A stretch of DNA of 64,000 bases, from the NCBI GenBank assembly GCA_031976225.1, contig DALYLQ010000001.1, forward strand, positions 62,001 to 126,000. The letters run 5' to 3'. The notes under the pieces are model-generated. The model saw only the letters and a list, made by a program, of their open reading frames with translations, ran no database searches and was not told where the DNA came from. Within the stretch, counting starts at the first letter, position 1. Every line of letters begins with the position of its first letter. Source of the DNA: UBA10646 sp003456175 (GTDB taxonomy: Bacteria; Bacteroidota; Bacteroidia; Chitinophagales; Chitinophagaceae). The position numbers were made by a program, and so were the translations under genes. Shown in pieces: positions 43,940 to 55,200 of the stretch.

Positions 43940-44290
43940 GCCCTTTTTAATGCTTGTGCGCTAGCTTTAGATTGCCATTAATTTTACTGTAAAGATTTGC
44001 AACAACGAAAATATTTACCATCTTAGAGTTAATATTTTGTTAACTAACGATTGTATAATAGCTCTAACGAGCTGAACGCTATGTTGCCATCTTTCCTCCA
44101 AGAATTTGCTTACGCTATAGGTGTGCGGATATCGCCTTGGTATCTGCGTGTAATAGCGTCATTCATTTACCGTAAGGAAAGTATATTTTTTTCCAATACA
44201 TGCATTACAGCCAATACTCAAATGGTGCTTCCATTAAGTGTATTTGCAATACCTTCTTATTCATTTCCCAAACAAGAAAACCAACCAAGT
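43940..44290. other. 351-base intergenic region upstream of SusC locus 2
   Basis: No credible gene is visible. It holds one dispersed word (CATTTACCGTAAGG, 44164-44177), an imperfect inverted pair AGTTAA/TTAACT at about 44027-44045, and an AGCTC/GAGCT mini-hairpin near 44060. A weak TTTG (43996-43999) precedes CATCTTAG by 19 bases, but it is two mismatches from the promoter consensus. I therefore cannot place the promoter with confidence. The reading frame of SusC is open back to 44051, which is not thought to be translated. Confidence 0.6.
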
Positions 44291-47278
44291 ATGAACCTAA
44301 AACGACGATTGCTTTCGTTTTTAGTGCCATTGCTATTACTGGCGTTGCCAGGCCTGGCACAAACAAAAACAGTTACCGGTAAGGTAACAGACGATAAGGG
44401 CGCTGCTGTGCAAGGTGCTTCTGTAATGGTTAAAGGTACCAAAGTAGGTACGCAAACCGGTGCAGACGGTGCTTTTAGCATGACAGTACCTTCAAGTGCT
44501 ACTACACTTGTAATTAGTAGTATCGGCTTTGCACAGCAAGAAGTTGCTATTGGTAGTGGTAACGTAAGTGTAAGCTTACAACCCGCAGCTAATAGTTTGA
44601 ACGATGTTGTGGTAATTGGTTATGGTACTGCTAAGCGTAAAGACTTGACAGGTGCCGTAGCTAGTGTAGGTGCCCGTGACTTTAACAAGGGTGTTCAAAC
44701 AGCTCCTGACCAATTGATTCAAGGTAAGGTTGCTGGTGTGCAAGTTGTTAACAGCAGTGGCCAACCTGGTGTTGCTACTACTGTTCGTATTCGTGGTGTT
44801 GCTAGTATTCGCGGCGGTAACAATCCTTTATTCGTAGTTGATGGTGTTATTTTGGATGGTCGTGTGGCTCGTCCGGGTAGCAACTTCAGCAACGATATTG
44901 GTGGTAATAGCCCGAATGCTAACCCATTGAACTTTATTAATCCTGCCGATATTGCCAGCATGGACATTTTGAAGGATGCCTCTGCAACTGCTATTTACGG
45001 TAGCCGCGGTGCTAACGGTGTGGTAATTATCACTACCAAGCGTGGCCAAAGTGGTGCTCCTAAAGTTGACTTCAATGCTTCGGTAGGTACGTCGTCGTTG
45101 CTTCGTTCTATTGACGTTTTGAATGGCGATGAATACAGAAGAGCATTAACTACTTACAACTTGCCTGGTGGTAACTTCGGTGGTAATGTTGATGCCATGG
45201 ATGCTATTATGCAAAATGGTATTTCTAAAAACTTTGGTATGGCTGTAAGCGGCGGTAACGATGGTAACCGCTATCGTTTAAGCCTTGGTGTACAAGACAT
45301 TGAAGGTATTGTACGCAAAACTGGCTTTACCAAGTACACGGTTAATTTCAGTGGTGGTATGAAGTTTTTGGAGAACAAGCGTTTAGGTTTTGACTACAGT
45401 GTAATGACTGCCCAAACCAAGGAAGATATTGCTCCAATTACCGCCGATGCTGGTTTTAAAGGTAGCTTGATTGGTCAGGCATTACAGTGGAACCCGACAC
45501 GTCCATTACGTACAGCGAATGGTGCACTTAACATTGATAAAGGTGGTGATCAAATTAACCCACTTGCAATGAGTGAGGCTTATAATGACAAAGCAACAAT
45601 TACTACTGTATTAGCAAGTATTCAACCTTATTACAAGTTCAACGATAATTTAGAATACCGTTTCTTATATAGTGTTAATTACGGTAGTGGTATTCGTAAG
45701 AACGAAATCAAAAACTTCATCAACATTCAAGGTATTCAAATCGATACTACCGGATCTACTGTGAATCGTTATGGTGGTTTTGCCAGTGTTCAAAGTAGTG
45801 AGTTAATTACGCAGCAGTTTACACATACATTGAGCTTTAACAAGCAATTGAATAGCAATGTGGCTTTAAACGCTGTAGCTGGTTACGAGTATATGAAGTT
45901 TGAAAACAGAGGTAGTGGTTTTTCTGGACAAGATTTTGCTAATACTACTTTAGCCTATTGGGATTATCTACAGTTTGGTAGCCGCGACCGTCGTAATGCT
46001 TATAGCTACAATGATCCATCTAGTGAATTACAATCAATGTTCTTACGTGCAAGTGTTAACTTGAAGGATAAGTACATTTTAAACGCTGTATTCCGTGCCG
46101 ATGGTAGCTCTAAGTTTGGCGAAAACAACAAATATGGTTACTTCCCTTCTTTGGGTGCCACATGGGTAGCTAGTAACGAAGATTTCTTAAAGGGTAACAG
46201 TGTTATCAACTCTTTAAAAGTACGTGCTAGTTATGGTTTAACAGGTAACCAAGAGTTCCCTGCTGGTGCTTCTCAAGAGCGTTGGAGTGCCGGTACGCAA
46301 AGCTTCTCTCGTTTTCAATTGGAGAACAGAGATTTGAAGTGGGAAACTACAACACAGTTGAACTTCGGTGTTGACTTTAGTATCTTAAATGATCGCTTAA
46401 GCGGTAGCGTAGATTACTTTGTTCGTAATACCAAAGATTTATTGTTTGCTCGTGATGCTGCCGATCCTGTACCAGTATCAAACGCCAAGCGTTGGGAAAA
46501 TTTAGATGGTACCATTTATAACAGCGGTTTAGAATTGGCATTGAATTGGAACGTATATCGTCAGAAAGATTGGAATGTTGATATCCGTGGTAACGTTGCT
46601 TTCTTAAAGAACGAATTACGCGACTTCGCTGCTCCAATTCCTACAGGTGCTATTTCTGGTCAGGGTTTAACAGGTGCATTCGTACAACGTATGGTAAGCA
46701 ACCAACCATTGAATGCTTACTATGTACGTGAGTTCTTAGGCATTGATAGAGATGGTAACCCACAGTTTGTAAACAACGGTGAAACTTTCGTATACAAGGG
46801 AAGTCCGAACCCAACTATGTTGGTAGGTTTATCTGCTAGTGTTAGCTATAAGCGTTTTTCTTTAGATGTTAATATGAACGGTGCTTACGGTCATTACATC
46901 TACAACAACACAGCAAACGCTATCTTACCAATCAACAACTTAGGTTCACGTAACATTGCTTCATCTTTAATGCAAATGACAAACCGTGAGGCTTTAAGTA
47001 GTTCTATTAAAACAAGTGATCGTTACTTAGAAAAAGGTGATTATATCCGCCTTGCTAACACAACTTTAAATTATCGTGTTGGTAACATCGGAAAAACTTT
47101 CCGTAACGTAAATGTGTTTATTACTGGTCAAAACTTGTTTGTAATTACTCCTTACAGCGGTTTCGATCCTGAAGTGAATACAGATAAAAACATTGATGGT
47201 GTTCCTAGCTTTGGTATTGAGCATACACCTTATCCAACAGCAAGAACCTTCATGTTTGGTGTAAACTTTGGTCTATAA
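44291..47278 (+). CDS. SusC/RagA family TonB-linked outer-membrane protein (locus 2)
   Basis: About 995 residues from ATG 44291, which begins the signal peptide MNLKRRLLSFLVPLLLLALP and continues GLAQ. A carboxypeptidase-regulatory-like domain (TVTGKVTDDKGAAVQGASVMVKG), the SusC plug with NDVVVIGYGTAKRKDLTGAV and DILKDASATAIYGSRGANGVVIITT, and a long beta-barrel ending TFMFGVNFGL follow. The glycan cannot be told from sequence; no carbohydrate-active enzyme lies in this locus. It is followed 19 bases later by its SusD partner. Confidence 0.94.
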   Translation: MNLKRRLLSFLVPLLLLALPGLAQTKTVTGKVTDDKGAAVQGASVMVKGTKVGTQTGADGAFSMTVPSSATTLVISSIGFAQQEVAIGSGNVSVSLQPAANSLNDVVVIGYGTAKRKDLTGAVASVGARDFNKGVQTAPDQLIQGKVAGVQVVNSSGQPGVATTVRIRGVASIRGGNNPLFVVDGVILDGRVARPGSNFSNDIGGNSPNANPLNFINPADIASMDILKDASATAIYGSRGANGVVIITTKRGQSGAPKVDFNASVGTSSLLRSIDVLNGDEYRRALTTYNLPGGNFGGNVDAMDAIMQNGISKNFGMAVSGGNDGNRYRLSLGVQDIEGIVRKTGFTKYTVNFSGGMKFLENKRLGFDYSVMTAQTKEDIAPITADAGFKGSLIGQALQWNPTRPLRTANGALNIDKGGDQINPLAMSEAYNDKATITTVLASIQPYYKFNDNLEYRFLYSVNYGSGIRKNEIKNFINIQGIQIDTTGSTVNRYGGFASVQSSELITQQFTHTLSFNKQLNSNVALNAVAGYEYMKFENRGSGFSGQDFANTTLAYWDYLQFGSRDRRNAYSYNDPSSELQSMFLRASVNLKDKYILNAVFRADGSSKFGENNKYGYFPSLGATWVASNEDFLKGNSVINSLKVRASYGLTGNQEFPAGASQERWSAGTQSFSRFQLENRDLKWETTTQLNFGVDFSILNDRLSGSVDYFVRNTKDLLFARDAADPVPVSNAKRWENLDGTIYNSGLELALNWNVYRQKDWNVDIRGNVAFLKNELRDFAAPIPTGAISGQGLTGAFVQRMVSNQPLNAYYVREFLGIDRDGNPQFVNNGETFVYKGSPNPTMLVGLSASVSYKRFSLDVNMNGAYGHYIYNNTANAILPINNLGSRNIASSLMQMTNREALSSSIKTSDRYLEKGDYIRLANTTLNYRVGNIGKTFRNVNVFITGQNLFVITPYSGFDPEVNTDKNIDGVPSFGIEHTPYPTARTFMFGVNFGL

Positions 47279-47297
47279 TCAGTAAAACTCAAAACGT

Positions 47298-48821
47298 ATG
47301 AAATTAGCGAAAATAGCAGCAGTTGGACTGATTGGAGCATCAGTATTAGCAAGCTGTACGAAACTAGATGAAAAATTAAATGGCGAATTAACGGGTACAG
47401 AAGCTAACCAATTATTTGGTGGCTCTAACCCCGATGTAAGCTCACTACTAAAAGGCTGTTACGATGCCATGCGTGCCCCTTATCAAGATCAGGCACAATG
47501 GTGGGCAGCACAAGAACATACTTCTGATGAAGTAATCGGGCCCACACGTGGTGGCGACTGGGATGATAACGGTGTTTGGCGTGTACTACATAACCACCGT
47601 TGGGATGCCGACCACGCTTTCTTAGCCGACACTTACCGTAACTTAGGTAGAGTAGTTTTTGCAACTACCGACTTACTAAAGTTCAACCCACCAGCACAAG
47701 CAGCAGCCGAAGCTCGTTATTTAAGAGCTTATGCCATGTTCTCTATGCTAGATGGTTGGAACCAAGTGCCTTACCGTGAGCCGGGTGCCGATATATCTGT
47801 TACACCTAAAGTACGTAGCGGCGTAGAAGCTGCAGATTATATTATTGCAGAACTAAATGCTATTTTACCTGCATTACCTAATGGCCCTGCCTACACGGCT
47901 AATAAAGATGCAGCTAGAGCTTTGTTAATGAAAGTATATCTCAACAAAGGTGTATTTACAAACAGAGCTACACCAACTTTCGCTGCTGCCGATATGCAAC
48001 AGGTAATAACGCTTGCAGATCAAATTATCAATAGCGGAACGTATCAGTTAACCAACTACTTCGACAACTTTGCACCAAACAACGAAACATTAAGCCGTGA
48101 GAACATTTTCACAGCTCGTAACCTTGGTGGAGTGGAAAGTGGTAACGTGCGTAGCCGTTGGTTCTGCGGCTTGCACTACAACCAAAATCCTAGTGGTTGG
48201 AATGGTTTCACCACCATTGCCGATTTCTATAACAAGTTCGATGCTACCGATCCTCGTCGTGGTGGCCCTTATGCTGGTCAAACCAATGTAGGTGGTATCA
48301 ATGTTGGTTTCTTAGTAGGCCAACAACGCGACCAAAATGGTGTAGCGCTTCGCGATAGAAAAGGTAATCCACTTGTATTCACAACCGATATCAAGTTAAT
48401 TGAAACTGGTAACGATTTAGAAGTTAAAGGTATTCGTGTAGTTAAATATCCTATCGACTACACTGGCGGTGATAATGCCAATAACGATTACGTATACTTA
48501 CGTTATTCAGATGTGTTACTTATGAAAGCTGAAGCTTTACTACGTACTAACCAAGCTGCTGCTGCCTTAACTATTGTTAACCAAATCCGTAGTTTCCGTG
48601 GTGCTACTCCATTAGCAACACTTACAAACGATAATTTGATTGATGAGCGTGGCCGCGAGTTGTATTGGGAAGGTTGGAGACGCCAAGATCTTATCCGCTT
48701 TGGTAAGTTCTTAGGTACTTGGAACGAAAAGCCAGCCTCTGGTACTGAACGTTTATTGTTCCCAATTCCTAACCGTTCTTTGGCTGCCAATCCTAACTTA
48801 AAGCAAAACCCAGGTTATTAA
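47298..48821 (+). CDS. SusD/RagB family nutrient-binding lipoprotein (locus 2)
   Basis: A 507-residue lipoprotein. Lipobox SVLASC, then the SusD pattern KLDEKLNGELTG near the N-terminus, AEARYLRAYAMFSMLDGWNQVPYREPG in the centre and LIDERGRELYWEGWRRQDLIRFG near the C-terminus. It caps the SusC channel of this locus. A hairpin with a short T-run follows the stop, so the downstream pair of FG-GAP genes may be a separate unit. Confidence 0.95.
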   Translation: MKLAKIAAVGLIGASVLASCTKLDEKLNGELTGTEANQLFGGSNPDVSSLLKGCYDAMRAPYQDQAQWWAAQEHTSDEVIGPTRGGDWDDNGVWRVLHNHRWDADHAFLADTYRNLGRVVFATTDLLKFNPPAQAAAEARYLRAYAMFSMLDGWNQVPYREPGADISVTPKVRSGVEAADYIIAELNAILPALPNGPAYTANKDAARALLMKVYLNKGVFTNRATPTFAAADMQQVITLADQIINSGTYQLTNYFDNFAPNNETLSRENIFTARNLGGVESGNVRSRWFCGLHYNQNPSGWNGFTTIADFYNKFDATDPRRGGPYAGQTNVGGINVGFLVGQQRDQNGVALRDRKGNPLVFTTDIKLIETGNDLEVKGIRVVKYPIDYTGGDNANNDYVYLRYSDVLLMKAEALLRTNQAAAALTIVNQIRSFRGATPLATLTNDNLIDERGRELYWEGWRRQDLIRFGKFLGTWNEKPASGTERLLFPIPNRSLAANPNLKQNPGY

Positions 48822-48900
48822 TTTACCGTAAGGTTATAAGCTATAAAGGCCACCATTATGGTGGCCTTTTGTATTATAAAATAAACGCCTTACGGCAAAT
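48821..48900. repeat. Inverted pair of dispersed words around a hairpin
   Basis: ATTTACCGTAAGG at 48821-48833 and CCTTACGGCAAAT at 48888-48900 face each other and enclose the hairpin at 48845. Confidence 0.85.
48845..48869 (+). terminator. Terminator after SusD (locus 2)
   Basis: AAAGGCCACCAT (48845-48856) pairs with ATGGTGGCCTTT (48858-48869), leaving a very tight loop, so a shorter stem with a larger loop is more realistic. Only a four-T tail follows, so readthrough into the next genes is possible. Confidence 0.7.
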
Positions 48901-48993
48901 AAATGAGCACACAGCAACATCAAATAATACGTAAATTGAACCACTGAAAACCTAGATTCTATTAGCCCAATTCGATTGCACAACCAAGTAAGC

Positions 48994-51900
48994 ATGAAAC
49001 AATTGCATTATTATTTTTTTGTATTTATAATTTTGTTCGCCGCGGCATGTAATAGCAAGCAACAGCCCGACCCACTTTTCACATTAATGCAGAACACAGG
49101 TATCAACTTTGCAAATAATATTCATAATACAAAAGACTTCAACATATTCACTTATCGTAATTTTTATAACGGAGGTGGCTGTGCAATAGGCGATATCAAT
49201 AACGATGGACTCGCCGATGTTTTTTTTACAGCGAATATGGGTGCTAATAAATTATATCTTAACAAAGGCAATTTTCAGTTTGAAGATATTAGTGCCAAAG
49301 CAGGTATTGAAGAAGCTAGTAAATGGAGCACTGGTGTGGTAATGGTTGATATTAATGCCGATGGCTGGCTCGATATTTATGTATGTAACGCAGGGTATCA
49401 GGTTGGAATGAATAGCGACAATGCATTGTTCATTAACAATCATGATGGTACTTTCACCAACAAGGCGAAAGCGTATGGTTTAGATAATAATGGATATACT
49501 ACACATGCTGCTTTTTTTGATTATGATATAGATGGCGACCTAGACTGTTTTATTCTTAATAACAGTTTTATTCCTGTGAATACTTTGAACAATAGTAACA
49601 ACCGAACCCTGCGTGCTAAAGATTGGCCAGTAGCAGATTTTTTAAAAGGTGGCGGCAGTTTTCTGATGCGAAACGATGGTGGCGTTTTTACAGATGTTAG
49701 TGCAGAAGCTAATATCTATGGTAGCCTGATTAGTTTTGGACTAGGTGTAACAGTGGGTGATGTGAATGGTGATCATTGGCCAGACATTTACGTAAGTAAC
49801 GATTTTTATGAAAAAGATTATTTATACATCAATCAGCAAAATGGAACATTTAAAGAGCAGTTAGAAAGTTACATGCAGCATACTAGTTTGAGTAGTATGG
49901 GTGCCGATATGGCCGATATTAATAACGATGGTTACCCTGATATTTTTACAACTGATATGTTGCCACCAAGCGATTATCGCTTAAAAACAACGAGTAGCTT
50001 CGATAATATAGATGTGCAAAATCTAAAAGAACAGCGAGGCTTCTATCATCAGTATCAACACAATACATTACAAATTAATAACCAAGAAGGTAAGTTTTTA
50101 GAAACGAGTTTTTATAGCAATATGGCAGCTAGCGATTGGAGCTGGGGCGGATTAATATTTGATGCTGATAATAATGGCTTGAGCGACTTATTTGTATGTA
50201 ACGGCATTTATCATGATGTAACTGATCAAGATTTTATAGATTTTTTTGCGAACGATATTATTCAACGAATGGTACTTACAGGCAAAAAAGAAGAGGTAGA
50301 TCAAGTAATTAATAAAATGCCAAGTAAGCCAGTTCCCAACATATTTTTCCGTAATAATGGTAGTCTTCAATTCGATGATGCCAGCGAGGTTTGGGGAGCC
50401 AATCAACCTTCGTTCAGTAACGGTGCTGCTTATGGCGATTTAGATAATGATGGCGATTTAGATTTAATTGTGAACAATGTGAATGCACCTGCATTCATTT
50501 ATCAAAATACTGCTAAGCAAAGAGGCTCTCACCACGTAGCGATACAAGTGAAGGGTAAAGATAAAAACACGTTTGCTATTGGTACTACCATTAAGTTGTA
50601 TCAAGGTAACAGCATTCAGAGTAGAGAAATTATTCCGAGCAGAGGCTTTCAAAGTTCTGTTGATTACAAGCAATTATTTGGTATTACAAATACAAAAATT
50701 GATTCAATACAAATAATATTTCCTAATAACACTTTTACTACGCTACTACAGCCTAAGGTAGATACATTGTTGGTAGTACAGCAACAAGGCAATGAGGCTA
50801 AGTGGTATCCCAAGCCAACAACAACAACTGTAAATGCATATTTTGCTTTAGCAGATAGCAGTAGCTTTTTGCCGCATAAAGAAGACGACTATATCGATTT
50901 TTATACCGAGCGTAATATTCCGATGATGCAAAGTAGGCAAGGTCCCAAAAGTGCTGTTGCCGACTTTAATAAAGATGGATTGCAAGATGTTTTTATAGCA
51001 GGTGCAGCAGGCAGTGCCGCACAACTATACTTGCAATTACCTTACGGTAAATGGCAACGCAGTACGCAAGCACTCTTCAATCAATACTTAGAGTTTGAAG
51101 ATACCGAGGTTGCTGCCTTTGATGCTGATAATGATAGCGATATCGATATTATGGTGGGTAGTGGCGGCAATCATTTACCGCAAGGTAGCATTGAAATGCG
51201 TACACGATTGTACCTGAACGATGGTAAAGGCAACTTTGCAAGTGCCAACGAATTACCTGCTGTATTAGGTAATACAAGTGTGATTGCACCTTTTGATGTT
51301 GATAACGATGGCGATACCGATGTGTTTATTGGAAGTTTATGCATGCCACAGAACTATGGTGTAGCATCTACCAATCAGTTATGGCTTAATAATGGTAAAG
51401 GTGTGTTTTCAGTGCAAGCGGTAGATGCATTTAAAAACTTAGGCATGGTTACTGATGCTTCTTGGATGTTAATCGATAAAAATGCACAACCAACTTTAGT
51501 GGTAGTAGGTGAGTTTAGTACGCCACAATTTTTTGCATGGAATGGAACAACACTCATGCGTAAGCATACCAACTTAGATGCGTATAATGGAATGTGGCAG
51601 GCAGTTGCAGTGGCAGATCTTAATAATGATGGTTTACAAGATTTGGTCATAGGCAACTATGGCGAAAATTTTTATTTAAAGCCAGATAGTGCACATCCCG
51701 TGAAACTATTCATCAACGATTTTGATGGAAATGGTATGTTAGATAAAGTATGGAGTAGAACTATTGACGATAAAGATGTACCTGTTTTTTTAAAACGTGA
51801 ATTAACGGATAACATACCCTCGTTGAAAAAACAAAATCTTCGACACGAGGCTTATGCTACTAAATCGGTACAAGCATTATTCAGTAATGCTTCTTTACAA

Positions 51901-52296
51901 CAAGCATTGGTACGAACGTGTAATTATACCAGTTCGATAATAGCGTATAATAATGGTAATGGTAGTTTCACCATTCAAAAACTACCCATGCAAGTGCAGT
52001 GGAGTAGTGTAAATGCTATAGCAGTTACTGACATTAATAACGATAACAAGCCCGATGTTTTGTTGGGTGGTAATCTATTTCATTTTCTTCCGCAATTTGC
52101 TCGGCTCGATGCAAGCTATACGCATACCTTGTTGAACAGTGGTAATCGTTCATGGCAGTACATCAGCAATAGTACAAGTGGTATTTTGCTGCGAGGTTGT
52201 GTAAAAGATATTCAAACCTTACAAGTAACAGGTAGGCAAAGTGTGCTGTGGTTGCAGAACAATGAGCGTCCGGTATTATATCAACTTCAGAAGTAA
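48994..52296 (+). CDS. FG-GAP/ASPIC-UnbV repeat lipoprotein (paralogue 1)
   Basis: A 1100-residue surface lipoprotein (lipobox FAAAC, Cys about 19). It carries many FG-GAP/VCBS calcium-binding blades with the D-x-N-x-D-G motif (for example GDINNDGLADVFFTANMG and GDVNGDHWPDIYVSNDFY). An ASPIC/UnbV-type domain lies in the middle (about 515-600, containing EIIPSRGFQSS). It is a beta-propeller, probably a surface binding or adhesion protein, commonly seen beside SusCD pairs. The frame opens at a TTG at 48976, but ATG 48994 begins the signal. Its paralogue follows after three bases. Confidence 0.86.
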   Translation: MKQLHYYFFVFIILFAAACNSKQQPDPLFTLMQNTGINFANNIHNTKDFNIFTYRNFYNGGGCAIGDINNDGLADVFFTANMGANKLYLNKGNFQFEDISAKAGIEEASKWSTGVVMVDINADGWLDIYVCNAGYQVGMNSDNALFINNHDGTFTNKAKAYGLDNNGYTTHAAFFDYDIDGDLDCFILNNSFIPVNTLNNSNNRTLRAKDWPVADFLKGGGSFLMRNDGGVFTDVSAEANIYGSLISFGLGVTVGDVNGDHWPDIYVSNDFYEKDYLYINQQNGTFKEQLESYMQHTSLSSMGADMADINNDGYPDIFTTDMLPPSDYRLKTTSSFDNIDVQNLKEQRGFYHQYQHNTLQINNQEGKFLETSFYSNMAASDWSWGGLIFDADNNGLSDLFVCNGIYHDVTDQDFIDFFANDIIQRMVLTGKKEEVDQVINKMPSKPVPNIFFRNNGSLQFDDASEVWGANQPSFSNGAAYGDLDNDGDLDLIVNNVNAPAFIYQNTAKQRGSHHVAIQVKGKDKNTFAIGTTIKLYQGNSIQSREIIPSRGFQSSVDYKQLFGITNTKIDSIQIIFPNNTFTTLLQPKVDTLLVVQQQGNEAKWYPKPTTTTVNAYFALADSSSFLPHKEDDYIDFYTERNIPMMQSRQGPKSAVADFNKDGLQDVFIAGAAGSAAQLYLQLPYGKWQRSTQALFNQYLEFEDTEVAAFDADNDSDIDIMVGSGGNHLPQGSIEMRTRLYLNDGKGNFASANELPAVLGNTSVIAPFDVDNDGDTDVFIGSLCMPQNYGVASTNQLWLNNGKGVFSVQAVDAFKNLGMVTDASWMLIDKNAQPTLVVVGEFSTPQFFAWNGTTLMRKHTNLDAYNGMWQAVAVADLNNDGLQDLVIGNYGENFYLKPDSAHPVKLFINDFDGNGMLDKVWSRTIDDKDVPVFLKRELTDNIPSLKKQNLRHEAYATKSVQALFSNASLQQALVRTCNYTSSIIAYNNGNGSFTIQKLPMQVQWSSVNAIAVTDINNDNKPDVLLGGNLFHFLPQFARLDASYTHTLLNSGNRSWQYISNSTSGILLRGCVKDIQTLQVTGRQSVLWLQNNERPVLYQLQK

Positions 52297-52299
52297 AAC

Positions 52300-55200
52300 A
52301 TGCGTTGTAAATCTATTTTTTCATGGGTACTAATGCTTGTTGTTGTAGCTTGTGGCAAGCCTACGCAACAGCCTTTGCTACAAGTACTAACAGCCGAACA
52401 AACAGGTATTCATTTCGCTAATAACCTTACTGCAACCAATGCTTTTAACATGTTTAAATACATGTACTTCTATAATGGTGCAGGTGTTGGTGTTGGCGAC
52501 TTTAATAACGATGGCTTACAAGATGTTTTTTTCGCAAGTAATCAGTCACAAAATAGTTTATACCTCAATAAAGGCAATTTCACCTTTGAAGATGTAACCG
52601 CTGCTGCTAATATTCCGGTTAAAAGCGGTTGGAGTACAGGCGTTAGTGTGGTAGATATTAATAACGATGGCCTACTCGATATCTATGTTTGTAAGGTGAG
52701 TGGTTATGAAGGGTTAACAGGTACTAACGAATTATTGATTTGTAAGGGTATTAAAAATGGTATTCCTACTTACGTAAATGAAGCTGAAGCATATGGTCTC
52801 AATTTCAAAGGATTCAGTACACAAGCTGCTTTTTTTGATATGGATGTAGATGGCGATATCGATATGTATTTGCTCAATCATGCAGTGCATCATAATGGCA
52901 CGTTTGCTCAACGCAGTAGTTTTGAAAACGCAATACATCCAACAAGTGGCGACAAGCTTTATCGGAACGATGCCGGCAGGTATACTGATATTACACAAGC
53001 GGCTGGTATCAATAGCACTGCTATTGGTTACGGTTTAGGTATTGCTATTAATGATGTTAATAACGATGGATATCCTGATATATACGTAGGTAACGATTTT
53101 CATGAAAACGATTATCTCTACATCAATCAAAAAAATGGAACCTTTAAAGAAGTTTTAAACGAACAAATACAACATACTAGTCAATTCAGTATGGGTGTCG
53201 ATATGGCCGATCTCAATAATGATGCACAGCCTGAAATCATTAGTATGGATATGCTCCCCGACGATCCCTATATTTTAAAACGATCTCTTGGCGAAGATGC
53301 TTACGATATATTTCAAGTGAAATTGAAACATGGCTATAACCATCAGTATGCACGTAATAACTTGCAGTTAAACAGAGGTAATGGTAAGTTCAGTGAAGTA
53401 GGCTTGTATGCTGGTATTTATGCAACTGATTGGAGTTGGGCCCCACTGTTAGTAGATCTAAATAACGATGGCTTAAAAGATATATTTATTACCAATGGTA
53501 TTCCTAAACGGTTGAACGACATCGACTATGTGAACTATATAAGCAACGAAGAAGTACAAGCTAAAATTCGTACCAATACCATTGGTGAGAAAGATATGGC
53601 AGTTATCAATAACTATCCCGAAATTAAGCTGCCGAACAAAGTATACCTCAATCAAGGCAATGTACAATTTACCGATGCAGCAATAAGCGTTGCAGATAAC
53701 ATACCAACATTCAGTAATGGGGCCGCGTATGCCGATTTTGATAACGATGGCGATATAGACATCATCGTTAATAATATTAATGATAAAGCAAGCTGTTATC
53801 GCAACACTTGTAACGATACTAAACAAGCACCCAGCTTTACAATCACGTTAAAAGGCAATACCACCAACAAAAACGCTATTGGTGCCAGAGTATTATTGTA
53901 CACCAATAAGCAAGTGTTGAGCTATGAAAAGCAGCCAGTACGAGGGTTTCAAAGCAGTATGGAGGTGCCCTTACAGTTAGCTGTTCCAACAACTACTATT
54001 GATTCTGCTATACTTATTTGGCCCGATAATACGTACCAATATCTTACCATCGATACCACTAAGCTGTATAATACACTAACGTATCAACCCAATCTGCCAA
54101 AGTTTAATTTCAAGCAGTTACAACCACAACCAATACAGCATCATTATGTTTGGAGCGATATAACAAAAGCTGCCCAACTGCAATACACCCATCAAGAAAA
54201 TAGCTTTGTAGAATTCGATCGAGAACAGCTTATTCCTTGGATGGTGAGCAAAGAAGGACCAGCACTGGCAGTAGCCGATGTGAATGCAGATGGTCTACAC
54301 GATGTATTTGTTGGTGGTGCACGCGATCAGCCAGCGGCATTGTTCATGCAGCAATCAAATGGTACTTTTTCAAATCGTACCTCAACAGCTCTGTTAGCCG
54401 ATAGCAGCTTTGAAGATGTAGCAGCCACTTTTGCCGATGTTAATAACGATGGCTCACCCGATTTGCTTATAGCAAGTGGTGGTAATGAATTTTATGGCAA
54501 CGATGAGCACAACCAACCTCGCTTATACCTGAACGATGGCAAAGGTAATTTTAGCAAGCAGCTACATGCCTTCGATGGTATCTATGCAACAGCAAGTTGT
54601 ATTGTAGCAGCCGATTTTAATAGCGATGGCTGGCTCGATGTATTTATTGGAGCCAGAGCCCAGCCTAACGCTTATGGCACAATTCCCGAAAGCTACCTTA
54701 CGGTAAATGATGGTAACGGAAACTTTAAGAAGGCAACTAACGCATTGCAAAAAATCATATCACGTATAGGCTTGGTTACAGATGCTGTAGCAACCGATAT
54801 TAATGGCGATGCTAAACCCGATCTTTTAATTGCAACTGAGTGGGGGCATATTTATAGTGTTACTAGTAGTGGCCAAGCTTACACGCAAGCTACCATTGGT
54901 AACAAGGGCTTGTGGCACAAACTACTTGTAGCCGATGTGAATGCCGATGGCATTACCGATATTGTTGCAGGTAACTTAGGCCTTAACAGTCGACTAAAAG
55001 CTACTGAGCAACAACCCATTCGTTTATATATCAACGATTTTGATGGTAACGGTGTTACGGAGCAAATACTTACTTACTATCTTAATGGTAAAGAAATTCC
55101 ATTTGCGAACAAAGACGAGTTGCAAAAGCAATTACCTATACTCAAGAAAAAATTCTTATATGCCGAGGCGTTTGCCAAAGCCGATTTATCAACTTTACTT

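Noticed and set aside
44051..44290. An 80-codon N-terminal extension of SusC locus 2
   Set aside because: The signal peptide begins at 44291, and nothing conserved precedes it.
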